Assembly (NCBI GenBank): GCA_934636465.1
Contig: CAKUAR010000020.1
Span: 1-36,544, forward strand
Direction of reading: 5' to 3'
DNA: 36,544 nucleotides
DNA from: an uncultured Muribaculaceae bacterium
GTDB lineage: Bacteria > Bacteroidota > Bacteroidia > Bacteroidales > Muribaculaceae
Shown here in pieces: positions 1-8,573 of the stretch; the first letter of the stretch is position 1, and each line of letters opens with the position of its first letter. Position numbers and translations under genes: made by a program. Under the pieces are notes generated by a model. It did no database searches, had not been told where the DNA came from, and was given only the letters and a program-made list of their open reading frames with translations.

Positions 1-2
1 AA

Positions 3-176
3 GGCGCTGTCGAAAATGCCAACAAGCTTTTCCGCCAATATTTCCCAAAAGGCACTGATTTCCGCAAGATTGAACAATGGCAATTTGACGTAGTGCAGGC
101 CAAAATCAACCGGAGACCTCTGGAAAAACAGAATTTTTCTTCGCCTTTAGTTGAATTCTTTAAACTTTTGAAATAA
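3..176 (+). CDS. IS30-family transposase, C-terminal end (partial at window edge)
   Basis: An open frame enters from the left edge and stops with TAA at 174-176, giving 57 residues. It contains NANKLFRQYFPKGTDF followed by a Gln/Val-rich helix and a KINRRPLEK segment. This is the layout of the end of the IS30 DDE integrase domain (N-x-L-x-R-Q-Y-F-P-K-G-T-D-F, then V-Q-x-K-L-N-x-R-P), which lies around the catalytic Glu in IS30/IS4351-type transposases. The rest of the gene is outside the window, so I cannot say whether the element is intact. The right inverted repeat should lie just after the stop, within about 177-230, but its limits cannot be set without the other end. Family assignment is by recognised motif, not by search. 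Confidence 0.8.
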   Translation, partial: GAVENANKLFRQYFPKGTDFRKIEQWQFDVVQAKINRRPLEKQNFSSPLVEFFKLLK

Positions 177-206
177 TCTTGCACTTGCTTGTTGACTCTA
201 CAAGAA

Positions 207-238
207 TTTGTATTACAGCAAATTTCTTCTTAGCTTTG
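207..238 (+). promoter_or_regulatory. Bacteroidetes-type promoter for the alpha/beta hydrolase gene
   Basis: TTTG at 207-210 and a perfect TAnnTTTG (TAGCTTTG) at 231-238 are 20 bases apart. This fits the -33/-7 promoter of the Bacteroidetes primary sigma factor. The predicted start of transcription is near 245, leaving a leader of about 95 bases before the ATG at 338. The -33 box is close to the expected end of the IS30 element, so part of the promoter may come from the insertion sequence. Confidence 0.6.
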
Positions 239-337
239 CATTGTGTCGAGCAAGGCTTTTCTGCACAAAAGTCCCCGCGCCCAGCAACACAGTGATAGTA
301 ATGCCTTGGTGGCATTGAATTTTATAATAAAACAGCA

Positions 338-1336
338 ATGATTATGAAACCAACAAGTCTGCATCGCCGCAAGAAGCACAGTTCGCGCAAAAAGATTATA
401 TGCGCCGTGGCCCTCGTACTGATTTTTCTGGCCACCGTCACCACATGGGCAAGTTTCTTTATGCTCAACTATTCGCTCAAACCCACTCGCACATCGGCCG
501 AAAAGGCTTATCGCGACGTGTTCAACCAAGAGCCCGACGCCAAGCCGTGGATTGACAGTCTGAAGCGCAACGAGGAGATTATTGACACGTTTATCAACGT
601 GAGAGGCGAGCGCCGTCACGCCATAATCATCAAAGCCCCTGTGAAAACCAACAAAGTGGCTGTGCTCGTGCACGGCTACAACTATTGCGCTGTGGGCATG
701 CTCGGCATTGGCTACATGTATAACCAAAAACTTGGCTACAATATAGTGTTGCCCGACCTCTACGCCCACGGCAGCACCGACGGCAACCACATCAACATGG
801 GCTGGAACGACCGCAACGACGTGATTTTATGGATTAAAATCGCCGACAAGCTGTTTGCCGACAGCACCGGGCACTCACAGATAGTGGTGCACGGCGTGTC
901 GATGGGCGCAGCCACCACAATGTGTGTTTCGGGCGAGAAAGAGGGTGCGTCGCCATTCATAAAGTGCTATGTGGAAGATTGCGGCTACACCAGCGTGTGG
1001 GACGAGTTTCGCGAGCAGCTCAAGCAGCAGTTTGGCATGCCCGAATTTCCGCTGCTCTACACCACGAGCGAGCTGTGCAAGCTCCGCTATGGCTGGACAT
1101 TCCAAGAGGCGTCACCCATCAAGCAGCTGCGCAAATGCCACAAGCCCATGCTCTTCATTCATGGCGACAACGACACTTTTGTGCCCACCCACATGGTCTA
1201 TGAACTTTATGCTGCCAAGTCGCAGCCCAAGAGCCTGTATGTGGCCAAAGGCTCTGCACACGCTAAGTCATACAACGACCACCGCGACGAATACTATCGC
1301 ACGGTCAAGGCTTTTGTGTCAAAATACATTCACTGA
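338..1336 (+). CDS. Membrane-anchored alpha/beta hydrolase
   Basis: A 332-residue serine hydrolase of the alpha/beta fold; substrate unknown. A basic N-terminus (residues 1-20) is followed by one hydrophobic segment (about 20-44), read as a signal anchor that places the enzyme on the periplasmic side of the inner membrane. The oxyanion strand is VLVHGYN (109-115) and the nucleophile elbow is GVSMG with Ser188. The likely acid is Asp279 in HGDNDTFVP, and the base is His308 in GSAHAKSY. The order and spacing match esterases and peptidase-like hydrolases annotated as alpha/beta hydrolase in Bacteroidales. ATG at 338 is used; ATG at 344 is possible and changes nothing functional. The gene has its own promoter and is separated from porV by 94 bases. 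Function beyond hydrolase cannot be stated. Confidence 0.85.
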   Translation: MIMKPTSLHRRKKHSSRKKIICAVALVLIFLATVTTWASFFMLNYSLKPTRTSAEKAYRDVFNQEPDAKPWIDSLKRNEEIIDTFINVRGERRHAIIIKAPVKTNKVAVLVHGYNYCAVGMLGIGYMYNQKLGYNIVLPDLYAHGSTDGNHINMGWNDRNDVILWIKIADKLFADSTGHSQIVVHGVSMGAATTMCVSGEKEGASPFIKCYVEDCGYTSVWDEFREQLKQQFGMPEFPLLYTTSELCKLRYGWTFQEASPIKQLRKCHKPMLFIHGDNDTFVPTHMVYELYAAKSQPKSLYVAKGSAHAKSYNDHRDEYYRTVKAFVSKYIH

Positions 1337-1430
1337 CAGCACCTCGCCATCACCAGTTTTTGGCATGGCACACAATATTTTTTGAAAAAGAGAGTTATTA
1401 TCTATAACAGCATAATATTTTTTATCTCTG

Positions 1431-2630
1431 ATGAAACTTAAATTTCTCACAATAGTGGTGTTGTGCGCCTTGTCTGCACAAAGTTTTGTTGCCAAGGCCG
1501 ACGACGACATCAAAAACGACGAGTTCAACCCCATCACTACCGGTGTCACATCAATGTCGATAACCCCCGATGCACGCGGTGCGTCAATGGGCGACCTGGG
1601 TGCAGCCACCGACCCCGACATCAACTCGCAGTTTTGGAACCCGTCGAAATATGCCTTCGCCTACAGCGACGCTGGTGTGTCACTGTCCTACACCCCTTGG
1701 CTGCGCAAGATTGTCAACGACATCTTTCTGGCCAACCTCTCGGGCTACAAAAAACTCGGCGGTGGCGACAACCAGGCCGTGAGCGCATCGCTACGCTACT
1801 TCTCGCTTGGTGAAATCAACACCACCGACGATGCCGGCAATGCCATGTCGAGCGTAAACCCATTTGAAATGTCGTTCGACGTCGGCTATTCACGCAAACT
1901 TTCGGAGAAATTCTCTATGGGTGTCGTGTTGCGCTACATTTATTCCGACCTCGGCTATTCCAACATGTCGTCGCCCGACCAAACTTCAGGAGCCTCGGCT
2001 TTCTCGGCCGACGTTTCCGCCTACTTCACCACCTATCCGGTGATAGGCCGCAACGAGTGCCAGTGGTCGTGGGGTCTCAACATATCCAACATTGGCACCA
2101 AGGTGTCGTATAACGGCGGCAACGACCCAGCGTTTCTCCCCACCAACCTGCGCCTCGGCACGGCATTCACTTTTCCGCTTGCCGACTATCACAACCTCAC
2201 GCTCTCTGTCGATGCCAACAAGCTGCTCGTGCCCACACGCCCACGTCTTGCCGACTACGACAACGACCAGCAAGCCTATGAAGACGCCTTGCAGTCGTGG
2301 AAAGACGAGTCGTCAATCGCCGGCATATTCAAATCGTTTCACGACGCTCCAGGCGGAGCCAAGGAGGAGTTGCGCGAAATCACCTACTCCATTGGTGCCG
2401 AGTATGCCTACAACCAGCAGTTCTTCTTGCGCGGCGGCTACTATCACGAGAACAAAAACAAGGGCAACCGCCAGTATTTTGGCTTTGGAGCCGGCTTTGC
2501 GCTCAATGTGGTGCGCCTCGACGCGGCCTACATGATTGCCACTGCCCAAAACAGCCCTCTCGACCAAACCCTGCGTTTCACACTGTCGTTTGACATGGAC
2601 GGCCTCAAAGACCTCTTTGGCCGCAAATAA
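1431..2630 (+). CDS. porV: Type IX secretion outer-membrane channel/shuttle protein PorV (LptO)
   Basis: A 399-residue outer-membrane beta-barrel of the FadL-like PorV/LptO family. The N-terminus is a signal peptide ([10 protein letters not shown]...FVAKA, cleaved before DDD). The mature start has the family signature: a [19 protein letters not shown] stretch, then a D-x-x-S-Q-F-W-N-P-x-K-Y loop. In Porphyromonas and Flavobacterium, PorV takes cargo proteins as they leave the SprA translocon and hands them to the PorU sortase, which removes their C-terminal domain. ispF follows after 20 bases, the same neighbour I recall from P. gingivalis, where porU lies directly upstream. Here porU is absent from that place and a hydrolase and an IS30 end are found instead. 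The protein shows that a type IX or related export system is likely present; no cargo with a clear C-terminal sorting domain is seen in the window. Confidence 0.87.
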   Translation: MKLKFLTIVVLCALSAQSFVAKADDDIKNDEFNPITTGVTSMSITPDARGASMGDLGAATDPDINSQFWNPSKYAFAYSDAGVSLSYTPWLRKIVNDIFLANLSGYKKLGGGDNQAVSASLRYFSLGEINTTDDAGNAMSSVNPFEMSFDVGYSRKLSEKFSMGVVLRYIYSDLGYSNMSSPDQTSGASAFSADVSAYFTTYPVIGRNECQWSWGLNISNIGTKVSYNGGNDPAFLPTNLRLGTAFTFPLADYHNLTLSVDANKLLVPTRPRLADYDNDQQAYEDALQSWKDESSIAGIFKSFHDAPGGAKEELREITYSIGAEYAYNQQFFLRGGYYHENKNKGNRQYFGFGAGFALNVVRLDAAYMIATAQNSPLDQTLRFTLSFDMDGLKDLFGRK

Positions 2631-2650
2631 CCAAGTCATCAGCCGGAGTT

Positions 2651-3142
2651 ATGAGCAACTGCAATTTCAGAATAGGAATGGGCTTCGATGTTCACCGCCT
2701 CGTTGAGGGACGTGAACTGTGGATTTGCGGAGTCAACATACCATATCATCTTGGCCTGCTTGGCCACAGCGATGCCGATGTGGCAATACACGCCCTGTGC
2801 GATGCAATGCTTGGCGCAGCTTGCCTGCGCGACATAGGCTATCATTTTCCCGACACCGACCCTCGCTACAAGGGCATTGACAGCCGCAAACTGCTGTGTG
2901 AGGTCAACCGCCTGATTGGCGAAAACGGATATGCCATAGGCAACTGCGACATCACCATTTGTGCCGAGCAGCCCAAAATCAATCCACACATTCCGGCCAT
3001 GCAGCAGCAGCTCGCCCAGTGCCTTGAGTGTGCCCCCGGTCAAGTGTCGATTAAGGCCACCACCACCGAGCGGCTTGGTTACACTGGTCGTGGCGAGGGC
3101 ATAGCGGCCTATGCGGTAGCACTGCTCACTGCCAAAGGCTAA
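2651..3142 (+). CDS. ispF: 2-C-methyl-D-erythritol 2,4-cyclodiphosphate synthase
   Basis: A 163-residue cytosolic enzyme of the non-mevalonate isoprenoid pathway. It cyclises CDP-methylerythritol 2-phosphate to methylerythritol cyclodiphosphate, releasing CMP. The metal ligands are visible as Asp13 and His15 (GFDVHRL) and His47 (DADVAIHAL). The cyclisation loop is [11 protein letters not shown], and the C-terminal nucleotide-binding segment is [15 protein letters not shown]. Length fits the family (about 155-165). The gene starts 20 bases after porV and is probably co-transcribed with it. The start at 2651 is preceded by AGCCGGAG, a weak Shine-Dalgarno-like stretch. No odd features. Confidence 0.96.
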   Translation: MSNCNFRIGMGFDVHRLVEGRELWICGVNIPYHLGLLGHSDADVAIHALCDAMLGAACLRDIGYHFPDTDPRYKGIDSRKLLCEVNRLIGENGYAIGNCDITICAEQPKINPHIPAMQQQLAQCLECAPGQVSIKATTTERLGYTGRGEGIAAYAVALLTAKG

Positions 3143-3200
3143 TCGCTGATATTTCTTTTGGTTACATTCACACATGCAAAGTCAAATGACACCACCGTCG

Positions 3201-3234
3201 TTTGACTTTATTTGCGTTTTTTTCACTACCTTTG
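3201..3234 (+). promoter_or_regulatory. Promoter for the DEAD-box helicase gene
   Basis: TTTG at 3201-3204 and TACCTTTG at 3227-3234, 22 bases apart, match the Bacteroidetes promoter. The start of transcription would be near 3241, about 14 bases before the ATG at 3255. This is a main reason for rejecting the longer reading frame that begins at 3174, since that start would lie upstream of the promoter. Confidence 0.6.
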
Positions 3235-3254
3235 CACCCATCAAGTTTTTATAT

Positions 3255-5078
3255 ATGACAACATTCACAGATTTAGGGGTCCGTGAGGATCTGCTCAAAG
3301 CAATCACAGAGTTAGGCTACGAACAGCCTATGCCAGTTCAAGAAAAAGTTATTCCACACCTGCTCAATGCCGATACCGACGTGGTGGCACTGGCACAGAC
3401 CGGAACCGGAAAGACCGCAGCGTTTGGCTTGCCCACGCTGCAGCGCATCGACACCGCTTCATCAGCCACACAGGCTCTCATACTCGACCCCACGCGCGAG
3501 CTCTGCCTGCAAACGAGCAACGACCTCACCGACTATTCAAAATACATCGACAGCTTGCGCATATTGCCAGTGTATGGCGGCTCAAGCATCGAAGCCCAAA
3601 TCAAGACCCTGCGCCATGGCGTGCAGGTGATTGTTGCCACACCGGGCCGTCTGCTCGACCTCATAAAGCGCGGAGCCGTCAAGCTCAACAACGTGCACAC
3701 CGTGGTGCTTGACGAAGCCGACGAAATGCTCAACATGGGCTTCGTTGACGACATCAATGAAATCTTGTCGCATGTGCCGGAACAGCGCAAAATGCTGCTT
3801 TTCTCGGCCACAATGCCGCCCGAGATTGCCAAGATAGCCAAAAACTACATGCACGAGCCACAGGAGTTTGTGGTGGGCACCAAAAACGAGGGTTCAAGCA
3901 ATGTGCACCACATCTACTACATGGTCAATGCCCGCGACAAATACCTTGCCCTGAAGCGCATCGTTGACTACTTGCCAAACATATATGGCATCATATTTTG
4001 CCGCACCCGCGCCACCACGCAGGAAGTTGCCGCACAGCTCATTCAAGACGGCTACAACGCCGACGCCCTGCATGGCGACCTCTCGCAGGCGCAGCGCGAC
4101 GCCGTGATGAAGAAATTCCGTGAGCGCAGCCTGCAGCTGCTTGTAGCCACCGATGTGGCTGCGCGCGGACTCGATGTTGACAACCTGACCCACATAATCA
4201 GCTACAGCCTGCCCGACGACAACGACGTGTATAACCACCGCAGCGGACGCACCGGCCGCGCCGGCAAAAAAGGCGTTTCAATAGCCCTTATCCACAGCCG
4301 TGAGCGCAGCAAGCTCCGCCAGATAGAGAAACACATAGGCAAGACGTTTGAGCGCCGTGAAGTGCCAAAGCCAAAAGAAATCATCGAGAAGCGTCTGTTC
4401 AACCTCGCCGACAAGCTCGAAAAGGTGGAAGTGCGCGAAGAAGAGATTGAAACCTACCTGGGCGGTGTGATTAAGAAGCTCTCGTGGCTCACCAGCGAGG
4501 AGCTGCTGAAACGTGTGCTCTCGGTGGAGTTTAACCGCCTCATCGACTACTACAAAAACGCTCCAGCACTCGACTATGTACCCGAAAAGAAAGAGAAGAA
4601 AAGCAAAAAGGACAAGCAAGGCAAGCGCTACGACGACTCACGCACCAAGCAAGAGAAAGACTCTCGCGTGGCTGAGGAAGGCTTTGAGCGCATTTATGTC
4701 AACGCCGGAAAAGCCGATGGCTTCTTTGTGACCGACCTCATAGGACTTATCAACGCTAACACCAACGGCAAGCGCATAGACATAGGCCGCATCGACCTGC
4801 TTTCGGGCTACTCGCTGTTCGACGTCAAAGCCGGTCAGGGTCAAATCGTGGTCAATGCTCTCAAAAATTCCGACTTCTATGGCAAGCGCATCTATTCAGA
4901 GTTTGCCAAACCAGATAAAGACTATGCCCAAGAGGGCAAGAACTCACCAAAAGCCGACCGCAAGGCTCGCTTCAGTCGCGACCGCGACCGCTCAAAGGGT
5001 TCAAAGGGGAAACCGCGCCGTGAGCGTGGCACTCGCCGCGATGCCGAGCGCGGCTTCAAAAAGAAGAACAAGGATTAA
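3255..5078 (+). CDS. DEAD-box ATP-dependent RNA helicase with DbpA-type RNA-binding domain
   Basis: A 607-residue RNA helicase of the bacterial DeaD/CsdA/DbpA group. Motifs in order: AQTGTGKT (47-54), PTREL (79-83), ATPGR (128-132), DEAD (153-156), SAT (184-186), and HRSGRTGRAG (328-337). After a helical spacer and a Lys-rich linker (about 444-470) comes a DbpA-like RNA-binding domain (about 477-548, ERIYVNAGKADGF...). The tail (about 560-607) is strongly basic and Arg/Lys-rich and probably disordered. It likely acts in ribosome assembly or RNA remodelling in the cytosol, especially in the cold, as for DeaD; the exact orthologue cannot be set without a tree. The frame is open from 3174, but ATG 3255 starts the conserved MTTFTDLG and lies just after the promoter. 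A terminator follows at 5120-5152. Confidence 0.93.
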   Translation: MTTFTDLGVREDLLKAITELGYEQPMPVQEKVIPHLLNADTDVVALAQTGTGKTAAFGLPTLQRIDTASSATQALILDPTRELCLQTSNDLTDYSKYIDSLRILPVYGGSSIEAQIKTLRHGVQVIVATPGRLLDLIKRGAVKLNNVHTVVLDEADEMLNMGFVDDINEILSHVPEQRKMLLFSATMPPEIAKIAKNYMHEPQEFVVGTKNEGSSNVHHIYYMVNARDKYLALKRIVDYLPNIYGIIFCRTRATTQEVAAQLIQDGYNADALHGDLSQAQRDAVMKKFRERSLQLLVATDVAARGLDVDNLTHIISYSLPDDNDVYNHRSGRTGRAGKKGVSIALIHSRERSKLRQIEKHIGKTFERREVPKPKEIIEKRLFNLADKLEKVEVREEEIETYLGGVIKKLSWLTSEELLKRVLSVEFNRLIDYYKNAPALDYVPEKKEKKSKKDKQGKRYDDSRTKQEKDSRVAEEGFERIYVNAGKADGFFVTDLIGLINANTNGKRIDIGRIDLLSGYSLFDVKAGQGQIVVNALKNSDFYGKRIYSEFAKPDKDYAQEGKNSPKADRKARFSRDRDRSKGSKGKPRRERGTRRDAERGFKKKNKD

Positions 5079-5119
5079 AGCACTCTCAATGTGCCATAGC
5101 TGCACGAAAAATAACACAG

Positions 5120-5152
5120 TGAGCCGTCACACAGCGTGTCGGCTCATTTTTT
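5120..5152 (+). terminator. Intrinsic terminator after the RNA helicase gene
   Basis: The arms TGAGCCG (5120-5126) and CGGCTCA (5140-5146) pair perfectly and are followed by six T (5147-5152). It lies 41 bases after the helicase stop codon. Confidence 0.75.
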
Positions 5153-5198
5153 GTTTGCTGCTACGGCACACACAGGTGTGCGCTTCGCCACTCATTAA

Positions 5199-5230
5199 TT
5201 TGCCATTTATGAAAATTTAATGCTATTTTG
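5199..5230 (+). promoter_or_regulatory. Possible promoter for the DUF3256 gene
   Basis: TTTG at 5199-5202 and TATTTTG at 5224-5230 are 21 bases apart. The -7 box is one T short of TAnnTTTG. The position, after a terminator and about 68 bases before the ATG at 5298, supports use as a promoter for 5298-7527. Confidence 0.4.
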
Positions 5231-5297
5231 CTCCCGAAATTTCAAGAAATGCCCTAAATTCACGTTCCAAAAATAAAATCTGCAAAACACTAAGATA

Positions 5298-5945
5298 ATG
5301 AGACGCTTTTCCATAATAATTGCAGCACTCACAGTCATAAGTCTAATCACACCGGCCAGTGCGCGCGCTGTGCGCGACTTCTTTGCATCTGAGCCTGGCA
5401 TAGTGTTTCCGCTGCTGCCTGTCAACACCCGTCTCGATATGCTCGACTATTTCGACAACGGACAGATAGTGTCAGCAACCAACAATCTTGGCAACGACAC
5501 CCAAATCATATCGCTCGACAGCACTTTCTTGTCGGTGCAAACCTCGGAGTGCCGCACCGTGGAGCTGCGCATGTTCACGCCGTCGGCTCGCGACACCGTG
5601 ATTGCCGTGATTGAAACCGTGGAGCTGCCCATGGCCGACAGCCGCATCAGCTTCTACGACCACGACTGGAAGCTGCTGCAAACCTCCAAGTTCATCACAC
5701 CGCCCACCATGGCCGATTTCTTCACAAAATCCACCCCAAGCAGCAAGCGTGCCGACCTCTTGTCGTCAATCGACTTTCCGCTCATAAAACTAATGTTCAC
5801 GGGCAAGGCTCACGATGTGGTGGTGGCAAAAAGCGGGCTCAAAGATTTCTATTCGCCCATCGACTACAAGCGGTTTGAGCCATACGTGACCGACTCGCTT
5901 TTCTACACGTTCAATGGCAAAAAATTCAATCTGCACAAAAAATAA
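5298..5945 (+). CDS. Exported DUF3256-type protein
   Basis: A 215-residue protein with a signal peptide (MRRFSIIIAALTVISLITPASA, cleavage near residue 23) and no further membrane segment, so it is expected in the periplasm or on the outer membrane. The mature part (FFASEPGIVFPLLPVNTRLDMLDYF and the following N-L-G-N-D-T / S-L-D-S-T-F-L repeats of short beta strands) fits the small Bacteroidales family DUF3256, whose function is unknown. I recognise no catalytic motif. The gene lies directly before xseA (16 bases between the stop and the chosen xseA start) and probably shares a transcript with xseA and xseB, although nothing links it to DNA repair. Family call is from memory of the sequence pattern. 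Confidence 0.75.
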   Translation: MRRFSIIIAALTVISLITPASARAVRDFFASEPGIVFPLLPVNTRLDMLDYFDNGQIVSATNNLGNDTQIISLDSTFLSVQTSECRTVELRMFTPSARDTVIAVIETVELPMADSRISFYDHDWKLLQTSKFITPPTMADFFTKSTPSSKRADLLSSIDFPLIKLMFTGKAHDVVVAKSGLKDFYSPIDYKRFEPYVTDSLFYTFNGKKFNLHKK

Positions 5946-5961
5946 TCTCTCCCACACCGCC

Positions 5962-7278
5962 ATGCCGCAACCAGCCGACCCCACACAGCCCATAAGCCTG
6001 CATGAGTTCAACGGACGCATCAAGCAGCTTCTCAACAATCCACAAGTGCAAAACGTGTGGATTAAAGCCGAGACAAGTGATGTGAGAATAAAGAACCATT
6101 GCTACCTTGAGCTGATACAAAAAAATGCCGCCGGCAACACAGTGGCAAAGATGACGGCACTTATTTGGAGCTACACCTACGCCAAACTAAACGAGAAGTT
6201 TCGCAGCGTCACAGGCCAGGACTTCAGCACTGGCATGAACCTCATGCTCAACGTGTCGGTTGCCTATCACGAGCAGTTTGGCATGAAAGTGGTGGTCAAC
6301 GACATCAACCCAGAGTTCACGCTTGGCGACATGGTGCGCCAACGCATAGAAATCATCAAGCGGCTCACTGCCGAGGGCATAATCGACCTCAACAAGCGCG
6401 CTTCCATGCCAAGCGTGCCGCAGCGCATAGCCATAATCTCGTCTGACGGAGCTGCCGGCTATGGCGACTTCATGAAGCAACTCACCGCCAACAGCTATGG
6501 GCTGCAGTTCTACACCTGCCTGTTCAGAGCCATGATGCAGGGCAGCAACACCGCCCCGTCAATCATCAGCGCCATCAACCGCATTGAGAACCATGCCGAC
6601 TTGTTCGACTGCGTGGTCATAATCAGAGGCGGTGGCTCCACTTCCGACCTCAACTCTTTCGACAACTACGACGCTGCCGCGCGCATAGCCCGATGCACCC
6701 TGCCCGTGATTGTGGGCATAGGCCATGAGCGCGATGTCACTGTGCTCGACTTTGTGGCACACACGCGGGTCAAAACCCCCACAGCAGCCGCAGAGTTTCT
6801 GGTGCAGTGTGGCACTAACGCGCTCGCCAGGCTCGGCGAGCTGACAACCACCATAGTCACCACCGCGCGCAATGCCATATCGGCTGCCAACGAGCATTTA
6901 AGCTATATTTCTGGCAACATTCCCATTGTGGCGCGAAACCTCATTGAGAAAAACCAGATGAGGCTTCTGCAAATGGCGCAAACCGTGCCGTTGTGCGTAA
7001 ACAGTCGCATCGCGTTTGAGCGCAACACGCTGCAGCACCACACCGACAACATCGCCTCGGCAGCGCGCACCATGCTGCAAAACGCATGGACGTGGCATGG
7101 CAACACAAGCGACAAAATAGAACTGCTATCGCCGCGCAACATTCTAAACCGCGGTTTCGCCATAGTGATGCACAACGACCAGCTCGTGTCAAGCGCAGCA
7201 AAGGTCAAGGTTGGCGACAGCCTCACCGTCCACATGCGCGATGGCAAGATACGCACAAAAATAAACAAGATAGAGTAA
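5962..7278 (+). CDS. xseA: Exodeoxyribonuclease VII large subunit
   Basis: A 438-residue catalytic subunit of exonuclease VII, which degrades single-stranded DNA from both ends in complex with several XseB copies. An N-terminal OB-type DNA-binding domain (about 10-110) is followed by the catalytic domain with RGGGSTSDL (222-230), GIGHERD (252-258) and RVKTPTAAAE (269-278). A long helical region and a short C-terminal segment (LNRGFAIV...KVGDSL...DGKI) complete the family layout. The open frame reaches back to an ATG at 5914 that overlaps the upstream gene by 32 bases; ATG 5962, 16 bases after that gene's stop, gives the usual N-terminus and is preferred. xseB follows after 30 bases, so the two subunits are made together. 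Confidence 0.95.
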   Translation: MPQPADPTQPISLHEFNGRIKQLLNNPQVQNVWIKAETSDVRIKNHCYLELIQKNAAGNTVAKMTALIWSYTYAKLNEKFRSVTGQDFSTGMNLMLNVSVAYHEQFGMKVVVNDINPEFTLGDMVRQRIEIIKRLTAEGIIDLNKRASMPSVPQRIAIISSDGAAGYGDFMKQLTANSYGLQFYTCLFRAMMQGSNTAPSIISAINRIENHADLFDCVVIIRGGGSTSDLNSFDNYDAAARIARCTLPVIVGIGHERDVTVLDFVAHTRVKTPTAAAEFLVQCGTNALARLGELTTTIVTTARNAISAANEHLSYISGNIPIVARNLIEKNQMRLLQMAQTVPLCVNSRIAFERNTLQHHTDNIASAARTMLQNAWTWHGNTSDKIELLSPRNILNRGFAIVMHNDQLVSSAAKVKVGDSLTVHMRDGKIRTKINKIE

Positions 7279-7308
7279 CTTCATTTCACCCAGCTAACAC
7301 TACAAATT

Positions 7309-7527
7309 ATGCAAACCACCACCGACAATTCACAATTAACTTACACTCAGGCTTCGGCCGAACTCGAAGAAATCGTAAAGAAAATGCAAGACCCCGAATG
7401 TAGCATCGACGACTTGGCTGCCTACACAAAGAAAGCCAAGGAGCTGCTCACCGTGTGCAAGCAGAAACTCACCGCCACAGACGAAGAAGTGAAAAAGATA
7501 CTCGCCGAGCTTGAGCAGTCAAACTGA
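7309..7527 (+). CDS. xseB: Exodeoxyribonuclease VII small subunit
   Basis: A 72-residue helical protein: LTYTQASAELEEIVKKMQDP, then SIDDLAAYTKKAKELLTVCKQ and a Glu-rich C-terminus. This is the two-helix hairpin of XseB, with the family's A-x-x-E-L-E-x-I-V start and the S-I-D-D-L turn. It binds the long helices of XseA and is needed for exonuclease VII activity. It is the last gene of the block. The stop is followed by an 11-base perfect inverted repeat at 7571-7599 without a T run. Confidence 0.94.
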   Translation: MQTTTDNSQLTYTQASAELEEIVKKMQDPECSIDDLAAYTKKAKELLTVCKQKLTATDEEVKKILAELEQSN

Positions 7528-7570
7528 CAACACTCCACACCACCCAAATATTTCCGCAAAAACGACACTA

Positions 7571-7599
7571 ACGGCAATTTGCAAAAGCCAAATTGCCGT
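7571..7599. repeat. Perfect 11-base inverted repeat downstream of xseB
   Basis: ACGGCAATTTG (7571-7581) and CAAATTGCCGT (7589-7599) pair perfectly around a seven-base loop. No T run follows on the plus strand. It may end or stabilise the xse transcript, but it is not a standard terminator. Confidence 0.6.
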
Positions 7600-7661
7600 C
7601 AAATAGTTATCACCTTACTTGCACCTTTCATTTGTTAATTTTTGCAAAAAACAAAAAAATA

Positions 7662-7693
7662 ATTGTTTTCGCCTTTTCTTAACATTATATTTG
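7662..7693 (+). promoter_or_regulatory. Promoter for the C39-like lipoprotein / paralogue A unit
   Basis: TTG at 7663-7665 and a perfect TAnnTTTG (TATATTTG, 7686-7693) are 20 bases apart. The predicted transcription start is near 7700, with a leader of about 40 bases to ATG 7740. Confidence 0.65.
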
Positions 7694-7739
7694 CTATTAA
7701 TAACACAAACCACTTTAATAACTATTAAACTTCAACAAC

Positions 7740-8567
7740 ATGAGAAAGATTCTTTTTTTTATCGCTGTGTCCATCGCAACGTCATTAACATTCTTTTTCA
7801 CCTTCAATTCCTGTGAAAAAGAAAACATTTCGTTTTCTGATGATTCAAAAGACGAATTAACAATTGAAGGCAATTTATTTGACGTCTCCACAATGAGCTC
7901 AAATGATTACCTTGCTGTTGAGAAAGCCCTTGACAGAATGAATATGCATTTTGTAAATGGGAAGTACGAAACTAATGGTCTTTCAGCCAAGCAACTTGGC
8001 ATTTCTGATAACCTTTACCTCCAACTACAAATAAAGATTGCAGAGTCTAATGGAGAAGAAAAAAGTATTAGAAATTTAAGAAAGAGGTTAAAACGAGCCG
8101 GAGAAGATATCAAATACCCACAAATGGACTCTGATTCTCTAAAAACACCTGTGAATTGTGTTCCTATATTAATAAACACAGTAATACAAGATTTTGGCGC
8201 GGCAAACATTCCTTCAGTGGAAGACATTATATCGTGGTGTTCTGAAAATGAATACTATGTCCCCAAACAGGGTGTTCCACCAAACTTTTTTGGAAATGTC
8301 ATTAACCATTTTTTAAATGGGAGGCAAGTTAACATAAGTAGTTTACCTATCAATTATGCCTTTAATAAAGAAACCATTACAAGCAATAAATATTACATTA
8401 TGTCGTCAAGTAAATATGGTGGTCACGCAGTGCGTATTGAATGGTTCAAACGAAGTGAAAGTTCTGGAGAGATAACTTTAATTGGATACAATCCTCAAGA
8501 GGGAAAGTCCACATTCTATAACGCATCAGACGTAATAGAAATTTATGAAATTTTTGGTTTAAACTAA
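7740..8567 (+). CDS. Lipoprotein with papain/C39-like cysteine-peptidase pattern
   Basis: A 275-residue predicted lipoprotein. The hydrophobic signal ends in the lipobox-like FNSC with Cys25, followed by EKEN. The charged middle part (about 40-125) has no known motif. The C-terminal half resembles papain-like C39 double-glycine or 'C39-like' peptidases: NCVPILINTVIQDFG (Cys140 at the start of a helix), then GGHAVRIEW (His229) and a strand ending in GYNPQEG (Asn251). Cys-His-Asn in that order and a final strand-rich end fit the fold, but the usual Gln or Asp before the Cys is replaced by Asn139, and I cannot confirm activity. Base composition is much more AT-rich than in xseA, suggesting gain by transfer. 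Paralogue A starts six bases after the stop, so the two are co-transcribed. It could also be an inactive binding protein. Confidence 0.55.
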   Translation: MRKILFFIAVSIATSLTFFFTFNSCEKENISFSDDSKDELTIEGNLFDVSTMSSNDYLAVEKALDRMNMHFVNGKYETNGLSAKQLGISDNLYLQLQIKIAESNGEEKSIRNLRKRLKRAGEDIKYPQMDSDSLKTPVNCVPILINTVIQDFGAANIPSVEDIISWCSENEYYVPKQGVPPNFFGNVINHFLNGRQVNISSLPINYAFNKETITSNKYYIMSSSKYGGHAVRIEWFKRSESSGEITLIGYNPQEGKSTFYNASDVIEIYEIFGLN

Positions 8568-8573
8568 ACAATT

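Noticed and set aside
3174..3254. A 27-codon N-terminal extension of the RNA helicase
   Set aside because: It lies upstream of the promoter at 3201-3234 and is not part of the family's N-terminus.
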